Part shown: piece by piece, positions 36,515 through 50,342 of the stretch
How the letters are laid out: every line of letters begins with the position of its first letter
Numbering within the stretch: the stretch's first letter is position 1
Assembly (NCBI GenBank): GCA_028386065.3
Contig: JAKUCV010000920.1
Span: 1-64,000 of the forward strand
Direction of reading: 5' to 3'
Origin: Turnera subulata
Taxonomy: Eukaryota; Streptophyta; Magnoliopsida; Malpighiales; Passifloraceae
DNA length: 64,000 nucleotides
Program-made: the position numbers and the translations under genes
Notes under the pieces: model-generated
What the model was told of the DNA's origin: nothing
Databases searched by the model: none
Seen by the model: only the letters and a program-made list of their open reading frames with translations

Positions 36515-37932
36515 CGGAAGAATGGATTTGAGTGCAAACAATAAGCTTATGTGTGCATAAAAGAGTTGGATGATTAAATTGTTTATTTAGCTTGTCTTTT
36601 TTTTTTTTTGTCAATAGTCTCCTATCCTATGTCATGCAACTTCTACATATATTCTGCATTGTACAAAACAAATAAAAAAAACTGCCACTTTTGGCATGTG
36701 GAATAAAAGTTTGAGAACTGTTTGTGCTAAAATTTTTCTATTTGATCCTTTGCTTACATTTGGACTTGGTGCTTCAAAGGAATCCTAAGGGTGAACACTA
36801 AACACTTAGCTTCTATTTATTAAGTCAATATCAGATAAAAATATTCTAATTTCAATTATCAATATCATTACTATAATTCCCCCTTAATCTATCTATTTGG
36901 TAATCGTGAGGGAATAGATGAGAATATAAGGGACAAGAATTATAGAATTATGAGGAATGAAGAAATTTAATTAAATTCTATTTGGATACACCCAAGAATG
37001 GAGAATGTTGACGTGGTTCACCCAAGAATTATTAGGCTACATTCAATCCCACACAAATTTCCATTATAAAAATAGTAGGTTTGTAAAGAGAGATTTTCCT
37101 AAAATAAATTTAAGGGTAAAATAAAAACTTAGATTTCTACTCAAAATATTGTCCCACAAAAGTATTTCTAAAATACTCTAAGCGATAGGCCCCACACATG
37201 TGAAAGAAAATATCTAGAGGAAACTCACTTGCTTAAGAGATTAAAAACTTCCCCTCCTCCATAAGATTTTTGTACTAAGCAAATAATGTAGCCGTCATCA
37301 TGAGCAGGTAGGCTAAAATAATAGATAAAAGCCAATCAGAGAGTCAAAATCGAGAAAAATAAAACTCATGGACTAGAATCAAAATTTGTGCCAAATTAGA
37401 GGTTGAGATGATGTATTGTGCCTTCATTAAAGGAAAGGGGAAGAATGGAGATTAAAAACTTCTCTTCCTCCACAAAATTTTTTCACCATACAAACAAGAT
37501 TAAATTAAAAATTCTCTCATTTTCATTCTCCATCTATCCAAACATGCCCTTAGGGATGGAAATCACCATAGGACCCACTTAGTGGGCCGAAAACCGATTA
37601 AACACTAGTTGGACTCAGGATCTTTTCTATAGGGCTAGCCTGATTTATCGTACTCTGACAACAAGGAAAGCCCAAGTTAAGATGGGCTTCAAAGCCGTTT
37701 AGGCTCACTAGGCCGGCAATTACTTGGGCAACTATAATAGCTAAACCCCTACTCTGTTTGGTGAGGTTTCTTTTTGTTGCTCTCTCTGCTCTAGCACCTT
37801 CTCTCTTGTCTCTCTTCCTCCTCCCTCCTCACAGGTTAAAAACACTATCTCCGTCGAAGCAACAGAGCTCTGTTTCCGTCGCAGTCTAATCACAACCGTC
37901 CGCCACATCCCTGAGCTTCCACCGAATCAAAA
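36515..37932. other. ADH1-DRG1 spacer with MITE-like repeat and DRG1 promoter
   Basis: 36,860-37,555 has imperfect inverted ends (TATTTGGTAATCGTGAGGGA on the left; CTCCATCTATCCAAACATGC on the right) and an internal direct repeat GATTAAAAACTTCYCYTCCTCC (about 37,231 and 37,450), so it is probably a decayed MITE. 37,580-37,740 contains TGGGCC, TGGGCT and TGGGCA words that fit site II elements found in promoters of growth-related plant genes. A CT-rich leader follows before the DRG1 start codon. Confidence 0.4.
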
Positions 37933-40900
37933 ATGGCAACCGTTATGCAGAAGATCAAAGATATCGAAGATGAGGTAATCCAAAAATTAATTAATCTCTA
38001 CATTTGTGGAAAATGTTTGGTTCGTTTTTGTTTAAATATCGATTTTGAGATGTTTCGTCTGATTTTGTGTTCGCTACGAAATGTTAATTTTTCCTGTTTT
38101 GTTTTTTTTAGATGGCGAGAACTCAAAAGAACAAGGCTACGGCTCATCATCTCGGTTTGCTCAAGGTATGTTTGCTTCTCCTTCACCTTGGATTATAATT
38201 TCTTTTCCACGATTAACACGTCAATTTTATGATATGCTTGCGGTCTTCGGTTGCTTAAATTCCATTATGAAAGAGTTCGCACTATCTCCTTCCTTGCTAC
38301 AGAGTTCCTTTCACTTGCCTTTTTTAAATTTGTAGAGATAGGTGTAGGTTTATGCTATTTTGGGAGGTTTGTTGTACGCCTTGTGCTACTTGTTCGGTCT
38401 GTTCTGGTTTTCAGTTGATTTGGTTTTCCTAAGAGAAATGACCTAAGACTGGAGCGGTGTCGTATAGGTTTCACGCTTCATGTGTAAATTGTTCTTATGT
38501 TTTCTGTTTGATATTCCTTAATGGAAGAGAACTTGTTTGCTTCTTGTTTGGTGTTAGGCTAAACTTGCAAAGCTTCGAAGGGAGCTTCTCGAGCCTTCTG
38601 CAAAAGGTGGTGGTCCTGCTGGTCAAGGCTTTGATGTTACAAAAAGTGGTGATGCCAGAGTTGGTCTCGTTGGCTTTCCTTCCGTTGGGAAATCTACACT
38701 CCTGAACAAATTAACAGGGACATTTTCAGAGGTATGGTGCTGCTAGTTACATTCTCCTCCCATTAAACAAATTGCTTTTTCCGTTTTCAAGGTCAAGGAC
38801 AAGATTGAATTAGATGGGAGTATTACAACTCCACGTCTATTGTAGCATGGTTTATGGGCATAGTTGTAGCAAAGATGTGATTAAATAGTACAAGAGAAAT
38901 GTTAATACTGCACCTTCAATGGTTGTTAGTCCATTGCTGTAATTATATTTTATCCCTCAAGTGAATGGGGGTGTGGGTAGCTTCATGGGATTAACATTTT
39001 TTTTATAGTAAACCTTTTAACATTCTCGACCAAAATTTGTTTGGGAAAGAGTGAGATATAAACACAGGAGGTGAAATTTGCTGTGAAAAGATTATGCTCC
39101 ATCAACTAACTCTTAATTCCTCTGGTCGTTGTGACTTTCAGGTTGCCTCCTATGAATTTACCACCTTGACTTGCATCCCAGGTGTTATCACATATAGAGG
39201 AGCTAAAATTCAGGTAATACTATTGATATGGTTATCATTTGGGGGTGACCCTTAGCATGAATTATTTTCCATCACAGAGCACCACGAGTTCTTTGTTTGT
39301 GCATCTGAATTAATGTCCCTGATCTCTGCAAAGCTTATGGTGGACATTTACTCTGGATTGTGTGCAAACTATCTATATCTAGTATAAGAGGATGTGGAGA
39401 TCTGCATTTGATTGCCCAAAAGTAATTCCTACTAATGTTTGAAAGCTGATTGTGGTCATTGCCCTAGATTGGGTGCAATAACAACTGTACCAAGTGCTTC
39501 TTCGATGAACTATTCATTTTTTTGTGAAATTTAAAAGGCTTATTTTGCCATGCTCTGCAGTTGTTGGATCTCCCGGGTATCATTGAGGGTGCTAAGGATG
39601 GGAAGGGTCGAGGAAGGCAGGTAAATATCTTCCAGTCAGTATAGCTTGTAATTTTTTATCTTCACAATTGCAAATCGTTCGTATTTGTTATTTGGCAACA
39701 ACAATCATTTACTAGTTATTTTTTATTATTTTTATAATTGAGAATGCATCATAAGTAATAGTGATTATTCTGGAAAAGTTAGATGTTCCTACTGTGCTGA
39801 TTTTTTTCTTGCTCCTGTCTCAAACTTCCAATGCTTTCCGAAGGCTGTTCGAGAAGTGTCATTTGCTTTATTAGTGCCTCTTCTACATGGTCAATATGTA
39901 GTCATTATATTTGTTTCCATTTTCTAAAACTGCTTCATTGATGTCCATTTTGTTAATGCTTTCTTTATTTCATGATGCTCAATGGTTGGGGCAAGGAAAC
40001 TAAATGAACTAGCTGGTTTGGTGGAAAGATGGTGCGAGTTTCTGTCCAAAGAGCCAGCTAACTGCCTGAAATTTGTGTTTGATAAACTTGTCAATGCGAA
40101 GGTCTTTTTATGACTGTCTATTAGAATTAAAATCTGCAATCGATCTGTAAGCCTTACATAGGATGGGCTTACAGCTGCATTACTAGGAAGCCCATGTTTT
40201 ATGTCAGGGGAGGATGATGTTGGCTCCGATTGGAATTATATGGGTATGGGGGATGCAAGGACTCCGTGTCATGCCTCATGTTTTTTAATACTGAAATGGC
40301 TACAGATTTAGCTTTGGGCCATTTGGAAACAATATTTTAGGGGCTATGACACATTGTAGATACTGGCAAAAAAGAATTGTAACTGGTGATGTCACTTGAT
40401 AGGTGGAGAGTTTGTCAGTGAGACACTCTTGTTAGATAGCTAGGTATGGAAAAATTTTCTCAGCTCCATACACACTTGATTTTGTGGCATGCAACACTGG
40501 CATGCTTTCATCTAGTGATCCTGATTGAGCAGACTATTAAACGGGCTCTATCTTCCCACCATGTTATATAGCTTGTACCTGAGTTATAACTTTAGTCACA
40601 ATGAGCAACGATTGGTGCACATAAAATGTTAAAAAATACCATGGTTATGAATTAAAATTCATTAGTCCTTTGAGAGTAAATAATGCCTTCCATGATGTGA
40701 CTTACGAAAGGTTCTTTGTCCGATTGCATATGTGGTTACTGAGGATATTTGTGATGCATATCTTCCTTTCATGAAGAATGTAAGTTACTTATCTTTATAA
40801 AGTAATTGCAGAAAGTATTTTGAAAGAAAAAATTGTGGAAAGAAAATGGAGATTCTTGTATCTTCAACAAGGGGTGGAGGAGTTTCATCACTGCTACTAT

Positions 40901-43900
40901 AAAATTTAAAATTTCTTGATTTTTTGAGTAGGCTACTGGCTTTAGTTCTGATGGTTCTAGAATCTAAAACTACAAACAAGTATCTAATGAGAAGTCTTAA
41001 ACAGAACCAGTGCAAGGCGGAATCGTCAGGCAGAATGTTGTTAAGAAACTTAGTTGGGCTGACGTCTAAACTAGAATGGTGTCCGGAGAGTAAATAATGA
41101 TTACCAGAGTTTGTACTTCTAAAATCAGCTTGACATCATAATGCATGCTACTTCGTGACTTGGGTGATAGACTCATGGGAACTCTTCAAAGAGTTGGCCC
41201 TACAATTTCAGGGAGTTGAGATTTTCCCTCTATATTCTTTAGGGAGAAATTTTGTTGTATTGATTTTGGGTGTCAAGGTAGTGGGAGATTCCAGTAACTT
41301 TGGTAGCCTGCAAGAGTATGATGGCTGGAATTCTGGTAAATTTGCACATCCTGATTTTCAGTGCCACATTTTGTGGCACTTCCTAGGATTTTGTGCTTGC
41401 AGTTGGATGCTAGTTGAGTTGACACGACTTATACTTATTCTTTTCCATCACTATGTGCATACTAATTTTGCTATTATGATAACTCAGGTGATCAGTACTG
41501 CTAGGACATGCAATGTCATCTTGATTGTTCTCGATGCAATTAAGCCAATAACTCACAAGCGACTAATAGAGAAAGAACTAGAGGGGTTTGGCATAAGGTA
41601 ACATCAGAGCATTTTAAATTACATGTCCTCTATTTGATCAATTGTCTGATGTTATTTTGAAAAGGATATAGCTTTTCCTTTTCCTTGTATGGATGACTCT
41701 CTTCCTACAACTGTCCTGAGAAGTTCAAGTCTGTATAAAAGCATTTATAATATCTGTAAGCATTGCATTTTTAATGGTAACATGGCAATTGACTAATCTC
41801 TGATGTCATGACCATCTGTTTATGGTCCCACCAGGGGTGATCTTATTTCTAATTTCGGAAGTCATCTGCAAAATTGAAAATGTTCAACTTTTCAACCTGT
41901 GTCTTTGTTTAGTTATTTAATGTTTGGGTTTCATGAAGAAATTGATGACGGCTGACAACATCTTCTTGTTGTAATCAAGACCTGTGCTTTAAATATATTT
42001 GGCCTACTGTCCAATTGCTCTATAAGAATCTCTCCAAGAAGTTCTTTGAGGAATAACAAGAAAGTTATTGTGCATGATTCTGCGGAAAATATCCACTACC
42101 AGTTTTGCTTCTTTCCAGGATACTGGTTATCCAAAAACATCACTTGAAGAAGCCTCCAGTTATGGAAATAACAGCTATTGCAAGAGGCCATGTCCAAGTT
42201 GGCTTACTTTTCAGCAAAATGTGGATATTATAGTCCCAGGATTTTTTTCTAGTTTTTTTTAATGCTACTTACCATTTTCTTTTCATGTCTGTATCATGCA
42301 ATTGAGACTTGTTACTATAGTTAGCAAAAGAAATTCAATTTATTTCAAGTGGATGTGCCATAATTATTTGGCATTCTCCTCCTAACCTCATGAAATGCCA
42401 ATTTGTTTCTTGTTGCAAATAGGTTAAACAAGGAACCGCCAAATCTGACTTTCAGGAAGAAAGATAAGGGTGGAATAAATTTCACCTCAACAGTCACCAA
42501 CACACATCTTGATCTTGAAACTGTTAAAGCAATATGCAGCGAATACAGAATTCACAATGCTGATATCACCCTGCGATATGATGCAACCGCTGATGACCTC
42601 ATAGATGTCATTGAGGGAAGTAGAATATATACGCCCTGCATCTATGTGGTCAACAAGATTGATCAGATTACTCTTGAAGAGCTGGAGATTTTGGACAAAC
42701 TTCCTCACTACTGCCCAGTCAGGTGAATGTTTATCTTGGCTAAAATCAATCTGTTCCCCTTCTATTGTATTCAACCACTCCTAGATTTCTATACTCGCAG
42801 AGTACAACTATTACTGAATTCTGTTCACAAATACTGGATTTTACCACTGACATTTTCTTTAATATTGCCATGAGTTGAAAAAATTGCAAATCGTAATGTG
42901 ATTACAACCTTATCTCTAGCCATTTGTCTGCTGCTTCTGCAGCTTAGATGATTGGTATACTTCTTTTTTATGGTTTTCTGTGCTTCCTTTCATCCAGAGG
43001 CACTCTCACTTGTTCCAACCTCATAGGGTAAAAGTGCATAGTGATATAAGCTGAATTTACTTTCTATTTAGTTATATCTGATTTAAACTAAGAATGGTAC
43101 CAAGAATTGTATCAATTCACATATGTCTCGATCCATCACCGCGATTAGCCATCACTCAACTGGATAGCTCAAGGTGTTCGAAAGCAATTCTTTGTTTAAA
43201 GAAAATATTATGTCTTGTGTTTAGTTCGAAAAGTATCCTGTATGTTGAACTTTCTACCTGTGCCCCTTAACTTTTGATGTTGTCATTAGATGATCTGTTG
43301 CATAAGCTTTGCCCATCAAATTTGTCTTGTTTCACAAGTTAATGTTTTATTTTTCTTCTTTTTTCCTTTTTTGGTATCATTTCTGCTTGTTTCTTAGATT
43401 TTAATGATTCATTTCCGTGTTTATGATACAGTGCTCACCTGGAATGGAATCTTGATGGTTTGCTTGAGAAAATATGGGAGTATCTAGATTTAACTCGCAT
43501 ATACACGAAGCCAAAAGGGATGAATCCAGACTATGAAGACCCTGTAATTTTGTCATCAAAGAAGAGAACAGTTGAAGACTTTTGTGAGCGAATCCACAAA
43601 GATATGGTTAAACAATTTAAGTAGTGAGTGTCTCTTGAAGTGCCAACATTCCAAAATTCATTTCTTTCATGAAACTATTATTTGCAAATCTTGTGTGCAC
43701 ATACATGCGATAATATGGAGATTGTGTCAGACCGCTGGGTCATGAGTCACCCAAAAGTTGTAGATTTAACTTTTATGGTCCTGAGGATGCCCTCCATCTT
43801 TGGCATGTGAAGCGAGAAAAGGCTTAGTAGTCATGGCTGTGAAAGGATGCCTGTCCAATTTTGAATGTTGTCTTGTTCGGTTTCAGGGACAGGGAATGTT

Positions 43901-44332
43901 AGTTGTTAGTTGCTTGCCTTATCATTGGAGGTTTGAGTGCCATTTAATGCAATGGTCATGGCAGATTTTGCATGCAAATAAGTGTTAAGGGTTCGTCGCT
44001 GTCAAATTTTGCATGCGACTAAGAAGACTAGTTCATTGATTCATGCTTGGTCTTTTTTCCCCGCTTTCATTTCCAATTGTTAATGCCCTTTGTTAATTTT
44101 GTTTTGGCAAATGATACAGTGCTCTGGTATGGGGATCAAGTGCAAAACACAAGCCTCAGAGAGTTGGCAAGGTTCAAATTTCCTGACATTGGCATATTCG
44201 TCTTTCATCTCCGCTTTGATTTCGTTTCCACTTTGCAATGTTATATCCCACGTTCTTATACTTTTGCATTCACCATGTCAGGAACATGAACTGGAGGATG
44301 AAGATGTCGTTCAGATAATCAAAAAGGTGTGA
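37933..44332 (+). CDS. DRG1: Developmentally regulated GTP-binding protein DRG1, 10 exons
   Basis: Exons 37933-37974, 38112-38165, 38558-38731, 39142-39213, 39561-39620, 41488-41597, 42423-42722, 43432-43623, 44120-44171 and 44282-44332 join in phase to 368 aa, matching the family length. DRG proteins are Obg-type GTPases that associate with ribosomes and act in translation. Visible motifs: G1 GFPSVGKST (71-79), G3 DLPGIIEGA (from 117), G4 NKID (248-251), G5-like SAHLEWN, a Lys-rich N-terminal helix, and a C-terminal TGS domain ending [19 protein letters not shown]. Intron 5 is large (1.87 kb) without a gene. All introns are GT-AG. The PPR gene lies upstream with ADH1 between them. I see nothing that would prevent function. 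Confidence 0.97.
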
Positions 44333-45442
44333 ACTCTCAAGAAAACAGATCTGCAGTGGGAATCACATTCTTGGCGTTGCAAGGTTCGTTTTTTTTTTTT
44401 TTTTTGACAGTGCATCAAATCATCTTCACATTACGAAAGCGAACGGGTGAAGTGCCGCTGGCTGACGAGCAGCCATATAACATTTTGGTACATGGTTGTC
44501 ATCAATGGCTTGTGTTACTGTTGTTTTCAATCGCTTTGTATGGCGTGGCGCCTGTAGTTAGATGAGACATTTAGCAGCAAGAACCATTTGGATTAATACT
44601 GGAGTAAGTTTTAGTGTGAAAGGAAGTCGGTTGGCTGCGTGTTAACTTTAAAAGTAATGGAAACTCCAACGTTGCCAGCATTTTGTCAGTTTTGGCTGAA
44701 AACTGATGTCCGTGGTGATGGTCAATCACCCTCAACATTACCTGGAACGATAACGTGAAGCAGGTTAATATTTACTGGAACAATCTGTTCCCGGCAATAA
44801 TGCAATTTTTTTACAGGTTGAATAATAGTCGAGGATTAAGCAAGGGTTGAATACTCGAGCTTGTAGCTCGTGGCTCAGACTGAAAAACCCCATCCCAATT
44901 TATCAGGCAAATATGGATAACTCTTGCACCTTTCCCCGGTACCTTCACTAAGCAATTTCATTTCAAGTTCCAGGATATAGATGTTCTTAATATTTTCATC
45001 CGGAACTGAAAACGCATTAGAACCCGAGGGCCAAATTAATTACAGACAACAATTTGAACCAAACCCAGTCTTTCCACGTCGCGAAAGCATAACTACAAGT
45101 CACCTTACGGTTTTGGACATGTTCATACGCCACTTGAACACGACACAATTCATCATATGAAACATGGCCTAACATTAAAGTAGTGTTGGGTCGTTTTGAC
45201 TACTTAATTCCTAAAGCAACAACATGAATATCAATGTAAAAGATCAGGCATGCTTGTAAAAGAACATCAATCATCACCAGCTTATAATCACATCAGCGTT
45301 TTTAAAGAACACAACGGGGACGCACAGAAACAAAATAATTCCCGAATGGAAAAAGGTTAGACCACTAAAAAGAGTAATCTTTCAATTACTACAACATCAT
45401 TACAAAGGTCACTAATGACGAACAAATTGTGGTCTTTGAACC
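44333..45442. other. Convergent spacer between DRG1 and NOI gene
   Basis: Holds the 3' regions of both convergent genes and a T-run at about 44,390-44,405. No further gene is seen. Confidence 0.5.
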
Positions 45443-48120
45443 TCAGGCTTTCACACAGCAGTTGAAGTAGCTGAAAAAGCTCCTCCTCGCCTGTAAAAGA
45501 AAATCAACCACCAACAAAATCATAACAGATCAGCAATTAATTAGATCCTTTTTACTAAAAAAGGTTTCTGCGTGACAAAAAGCAAAATACCACGCACCCA
45601 GTCTCTGGATGGCTCCACAAGCCAAAAATGCAAGAACGAAACCACATAATGTATTTGTTAGGATTCGATAATTGACTTTATCCTAGCTTAAAAAAGATTC
45701 ACCTGTACTTGTTTGTGGTATAAAAACAATTGGAAATATTCTACGTGAATAGATTATGCGAATGCATGTACAGGCTAAATTTATTACCATAAATAATATG
45801 ACAAACTAATTAGTTAATAAAGCTAGTTTGGTACTTGACCACACACTTTTGTAAGGCAAGGGAGTAATGACCATATGGGTCCATATTAAGTGGTTGAAAG
45901 CTTCCATTGCATGTGCGCCACTAGCAATTTCGTGTAAAGAAGGTACCTCGAAGATCATCCTCGTTTCTCCCGGTGGGCACCCATTTCTATAATTGTATTG
46001 AAAATTGGCTTACTAGAACTTTTAGCATTCAAATACTTTTTCAAATTTTGGTATATATCCTACATCTAACATTCTGATCGTTAAGCATCAACAATCACAA
46101 GAGGGAAACTAAGCTGCACAGCCCACATGCTCTTATCTCCTTTGTGTACTATTTCCTAATAAACAAATATGAAGATTTGTCTACTTTGCACTTCCAACAA
46201 ACATCGAAATTATACTGTCGAGAACATATTCATTCTAGAGTTTTATGCTTCCTATGTTTTAAAAATTGAAGCACAGGAAGTATAAAACTTTAGAATGAAC
46301 TTTGGCATTGTTTAAATAAAATCTCGAGTCAATTAAATACTATTAAAAGGGGATCCTCTAATCCAAACTGGCTCTCATTAATCAAAGCCTATTAAAAAAA
46401 ATCTTCCAATATGATGAGATGAGGGAAGGAAGTGGCACAATAATAGGACGATATTAAGATTAGACTCGGCCGCATCAAAGCCAGAGAAATGTTTTTTTAG
46501 ATGGTCATCACCGTCCTACTTGCAAGATGAATCTACAAGTACAGTTTCAATAACACATCAAACCAATTGCCACAGCACATGCATCTCATTTATAACTACC
46601 AACCACTACTTTTCACATACAGTCACAGCCAGCTGTACCGTGCACAGAGCAACTTCAATAGAAGAGGATTCTCTTTTTAAATAAATAAAAGAAAGGAAAA
46701 CTTACAGTGGGCGAATGTTGGTGATGATGATCCTGATGGTAATGGCTGTGGTGATCATTTTGGACGGTTTTGGCATTGGCAGTGGTGGCCGTTGGATTGA
46801 TGAAGTCTTCTTCATTTCCCAGACTGGCTCTTGATGCCTCCCTCTTGTTCTGCTTCCTCATTTCCCTGATCTTTGTGAAATCCATGGAGTAGTCTGGCAA
46901 TTCACCCTTCTGGTCCCAGTCCCCAAATTGTGGTACTGATAACCATGGTGCATTTTTCTACAAAAACAATATAAAAAAAAAAAAGAAGAAATTGCTGATC
47001 AATAACATGAGTATTGAATTAAAACCAAGGAATACCAGTATTTCCCATATCCATTCAAGCTAAGATAAATGAAGCCACCAACCTTGGTAACAAAAGAAAG
47101 TACTACTAGGAAATGTTAATTTAATGCTTCTTTGAGTTTACAATAAAGTCAAAATTCTTGGCTTGTGTCACTGTATAGTTGAACAATATCATTACAACAT
47201 TTAATTCCATTTCTAATGTTTTTTTGGAAATCTCTCTTCCTAGTCCACTCTTGTCCCTTTTTTTTTTTTTTCTTTGTATATTGATTGTGGGCATCTCGGG
47301 TTGAAATTTAGAACAACACAATCCACTCCACATTGGAAAATTCCATAGCGGCGAAAGGATAACACAAAAAAAGGAGGGTGAAACCCGGGAGCACCATTGA
47401 GTGTGAATCATTGAAAAGTCAGAGCAGCCAATCAATTGTTGTTTTCCAGTCTTCATCAAAATTCTTTTTTTTTTGTATTTTAATTTCAAAAAAAAAAAAA
47501 CTTTGACTAGTACTACTAGTAATATTTCTCAGTGTTTGAAAGAGGAGAATGATTGCTCTCTATCCTATGACGGATTCCTAGTAGTAAAAAATTGTATTGC
47601 TACTTACTACTGTAGTTTACGGAGACCTGAAAAGGAGAGCAATCCAGCATCGGTATCAGCATCATTCTTGGTGATTTCAGACAAACTACACAAATTCCGA
47701 CCAAAGCCCCAACAAAACTTAAAAAAACAGATAAAATTTATTCCGATACTAACCCCTAACTTTTTCCAAAAGAACCCGAGTTGAGTTAATTAGCCGAGTA
47801 ATTCGACTCGAGCAAACAAAGAGAAATCTAAACAACGACAGAAGTCAGAGGTGGAATATTAATCCAGAAAATAAAACCCATTTTCTCTTTTACGTAGTCC
47901 TTGAAACTTAAGCAATTTCTCACTATAGTCCTATTGTTCTGGTTAGTGAAATCCAAAACCACATCAAAGACGGAAAATAATCCAGTGTAAAGTAGTAACC
48001 AGAATCCTGTCTTCTCCTCGGCTTAATTTCCCATGAGACAAACAATCAAAACACAACTCACAAGACAGACATAGAGAGAGTAGAGAGAGAGAGTCTGCGT
48101 ACCTCCTTACGATCCTCCAT
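45443..48120 (-). CDS. Small NOI/RIN4-type protein with AvrRpt2-cleavage motif, 3 exons
   Basis: Minus-strand exons 48,120-48,103 (MEDRKE), 46,957-46,706 and 45,490-45,443 join in phase 0 to 105 aa. Exon 2 begins KNAPWLSVPQFGDWDQKGEL. VPQFGDW fits the VPxFGxW site cut by the bacterial effector AvrRpt2 in RIN4 and NOI proteins, and the following DYSMDFTKIREMRK is the NOI signature. A His-rich linker (DHHSHYHQDHHHQH) precedes the last exon. The C-terminus is RRSFFSYFNCCVKA; the paired cysteines fit the membrane-anchoring (palmitoylation) end of this family. Proteins of the family are plasma-membrane immune regulators; a specific role here is not known. Introns are 1145 and 1215 bp, GT-AG. The first exon codes only six residues. 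Confidence 0.9.
46231..46297. repeat. Imperfect hairpin in NOI intron 2
   Basis: Arms CATTCTAGAGTTTTATGCTT plus CCTATG and CACAGGAAGTATAAAACTTT plus AGAATG pair with few mismatches around a loop of about 15 bases. It could be a tiny MITE remnant or a small-RNA-type foldback. Confidence 0.6.
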
Positions 48121-49501
48121 GAAGATAATAATATGGGATTTAGGAGTAGCACCAAAGAGAACAAATATCAGTCAAGGAGACAGAGAGCGAGAGCGAGCGA
48201 GAGAGAGAGAGAGAGAGAGGGGTTTTGAAGGCAGAGGAGAAACTGTGCTTTTGGTAGTATTATTAGTTATGGGAAGTAGAGAGAATTGGTGGGTGACTGT
48301 AGATGGCAGCTTATTTAAAATGGAAGGACGGACCCAAGGAGTGCAGAAGTGAAATTGTGATGACGCGATACACACACACATATATATGGAGAGCTGTTTA
48401 CTTTCTTCTTTTTCTTTTTTTTTATAGATTTTTTTTTTAAGGAAAAAAGTTTAGATATAGATTTGATTTGATGCGAGAGAGAAAGTTTTCTTTTTTTTGA
48501 GATTGGAAAAAAAAGAAAAAAAAGATGCCAAACGCCAACTGCGTGTGCTGGCTGTCGCAAGTAGGTAAGAGAAGAGAAGGATTGAACAGACATCTTTTTT
48601 ATATATAGGAAATCCCTCAAAAAGGAAAAAAAAAAAACTTTTTCATTTCTTCAAATTGGTCGGTCACTACAGCACCATGACAGCACAACTTGGGCTTCTG
48701 TTCACCCCTTTCGGTTTCCATTATACCTTCTTACCCTTTTTGCGTTCTTTTTTAACATTTTGATTATAGTAATAATCTTTCTACTTAATAAGCTTCTTTA
48801 AGCAATATTTTACAAATATCACCATCATTTTTTTTCAAAAAAATATTATTTTTATTTCCTTAATTTGGTTTAAGCTCCAAAATATCTTAGTATGATAATT
48901 GATTATAGTGGTTTTCTTTTTGTTCCCATTGTTTTTTAAAACCAGAAATCTCGTGTAGTCGTATTAACGTCCTAATATGGAAGGCATATTAATTTACCCT
49001 ACAATTATACGCACCTTAAATATGTAGAGAATCAACCAAAAGCAAAAGTTGTGTCATTTTTTTTAGTAAAACCAAAACTTCTGTCATTAAAGACGGAATC
49101 AAGTTTAATTTTTACTCAAATATTGTAGACGGATTGGATGTTTGATAAATTTATATTATTTAGTATAATTGGTATTAAAACATAACACTAACATTAATAG
49201 ATCACACTACATTTGATAGAGTACTTCTGTCTGTATGCATAATACCTGATTATTAGAAGATTTGCTAAAAGGTAAATAAAGCGCAAGACTTTCGAAGTAA
49301 CAACATTTTCTTTTTCTTTATGATGGATTTGTTAAAGTTTTACATGTATATATGCTGTGATGAGCACGATATGTTAGTGTAATAGTGTTGGATGATATTG
49401 GCAATCCTTACCACAAACTTCTATATACCAAATTAACCAAACTTATTATCTGCTATATCCTCCCGGTATTAATATTTCTTAAAATCTTTTTCTATTGGAT
49501 C
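48121..49501. other. NOI upstream region with (GA)n
   Basis: A GA-rich microsatellite (48,182-48,219) lies just upstream of the NOI start codon, giving a CT-rich leader on its strand. A possible minus-strand TATA (48,381-48,388) and a (CA)n run follow. Further right only AT-rich sequence is seen. Confidence 0.5.
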
Positions 49502-49515
49502 AAAACTTCTGGTAT

Positions 49516-49838
49516 TACCACGGGGTGGTGGCCCAGTAGTAAAACCTTTAGCCTGTCATCTTTAGGATTCGGATTCGAGTCCTGACACTTCCAGTCAAAC
49601 TTCATAATAGTGTGATGTGGCTGAATATGGTCTTCCATATTGTGGGGTGGTGGCCGTTGAGCCCGGGGTCTGCCCGACACTATGACGCGTAGCAGGCGAG
49701 GGTGTGCGCTGGTGCCCCGGTAGGCAGTCTCTCCCATGAGGAGGGTCTAATGCCAGGATGTAACCGGTATTGACCAGGGCTTGACCGACGGGACAATGAT
49801 GACACCACTAATGCCTTTTCTTTTCGAAAAAAAAAACT
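49516..49838 (+). mobile_element. tRNA-derived SINE
   Basis: The head GGGGTGGTGGCCCAGTAGT is A-box-like, GGATTCGAGTCC is a good B box, and it ends CTTTTCG plus ten A. The flanks AAAACTTCTGGTATT (left) and AAAACTTATCGTATT (right) match at 13 of 15 positions, as expected for an aged target duplication. It is a different family from the SINE at 15,621. Confidence 0.8.
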
Positions 49839-50326
49839 TATCGTATTTTTATGAAGAATGTTATGGAGCTACATGTGATGTAAGTTTATTTTAAAAAAAA
49901 AAGCATGCAATGTAAGTAACAAAATTATTATTTAGTTTTGAACGGACCATGGGGAAGTATTTGGGTTAGGATGTAGCTTCTCCATCTTGTCCATCCCACA
50001 AACTAGTTTACATATATTTCCTCTATCCCTTCTTTTTTAAATGAATTATCTCTATCAAAATCACATCAACTAATCTTTTTCATACCCCATGCATACTCGT
50101 CTCATCAACTAATTAAGTGGTCCTGGCTAAACTCTTTCCACGTCGCAATTTGTAAAACCATTAATATTCTTAATGTATACGAGAGATCATTCGAGTACGT
50201 TTAAGATTTGGCATTCCAATTAGCAACAGGCACTTTTTAGATAAAAAAAAAAAGAATACATTTGCTATCAGTGGGCGGCGGCTTGGATACGTTATTATAT
50301 ATATGTTTGTCCTAATTGGGGTTATT
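49839..50326. other. AT-rich spacer
   Basis: No gene or clear repeat is seen. Confidence 0.5.
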
Positions 50327-50342
50327 AATTAATATGGTTGGT

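Noticed and set aside
41155..41601. 148-aa frame in DRG1 intron 5
   Set aside because: Only its end is DRG1 exon 6 (41,488-41,597); the rest is intron read-through.
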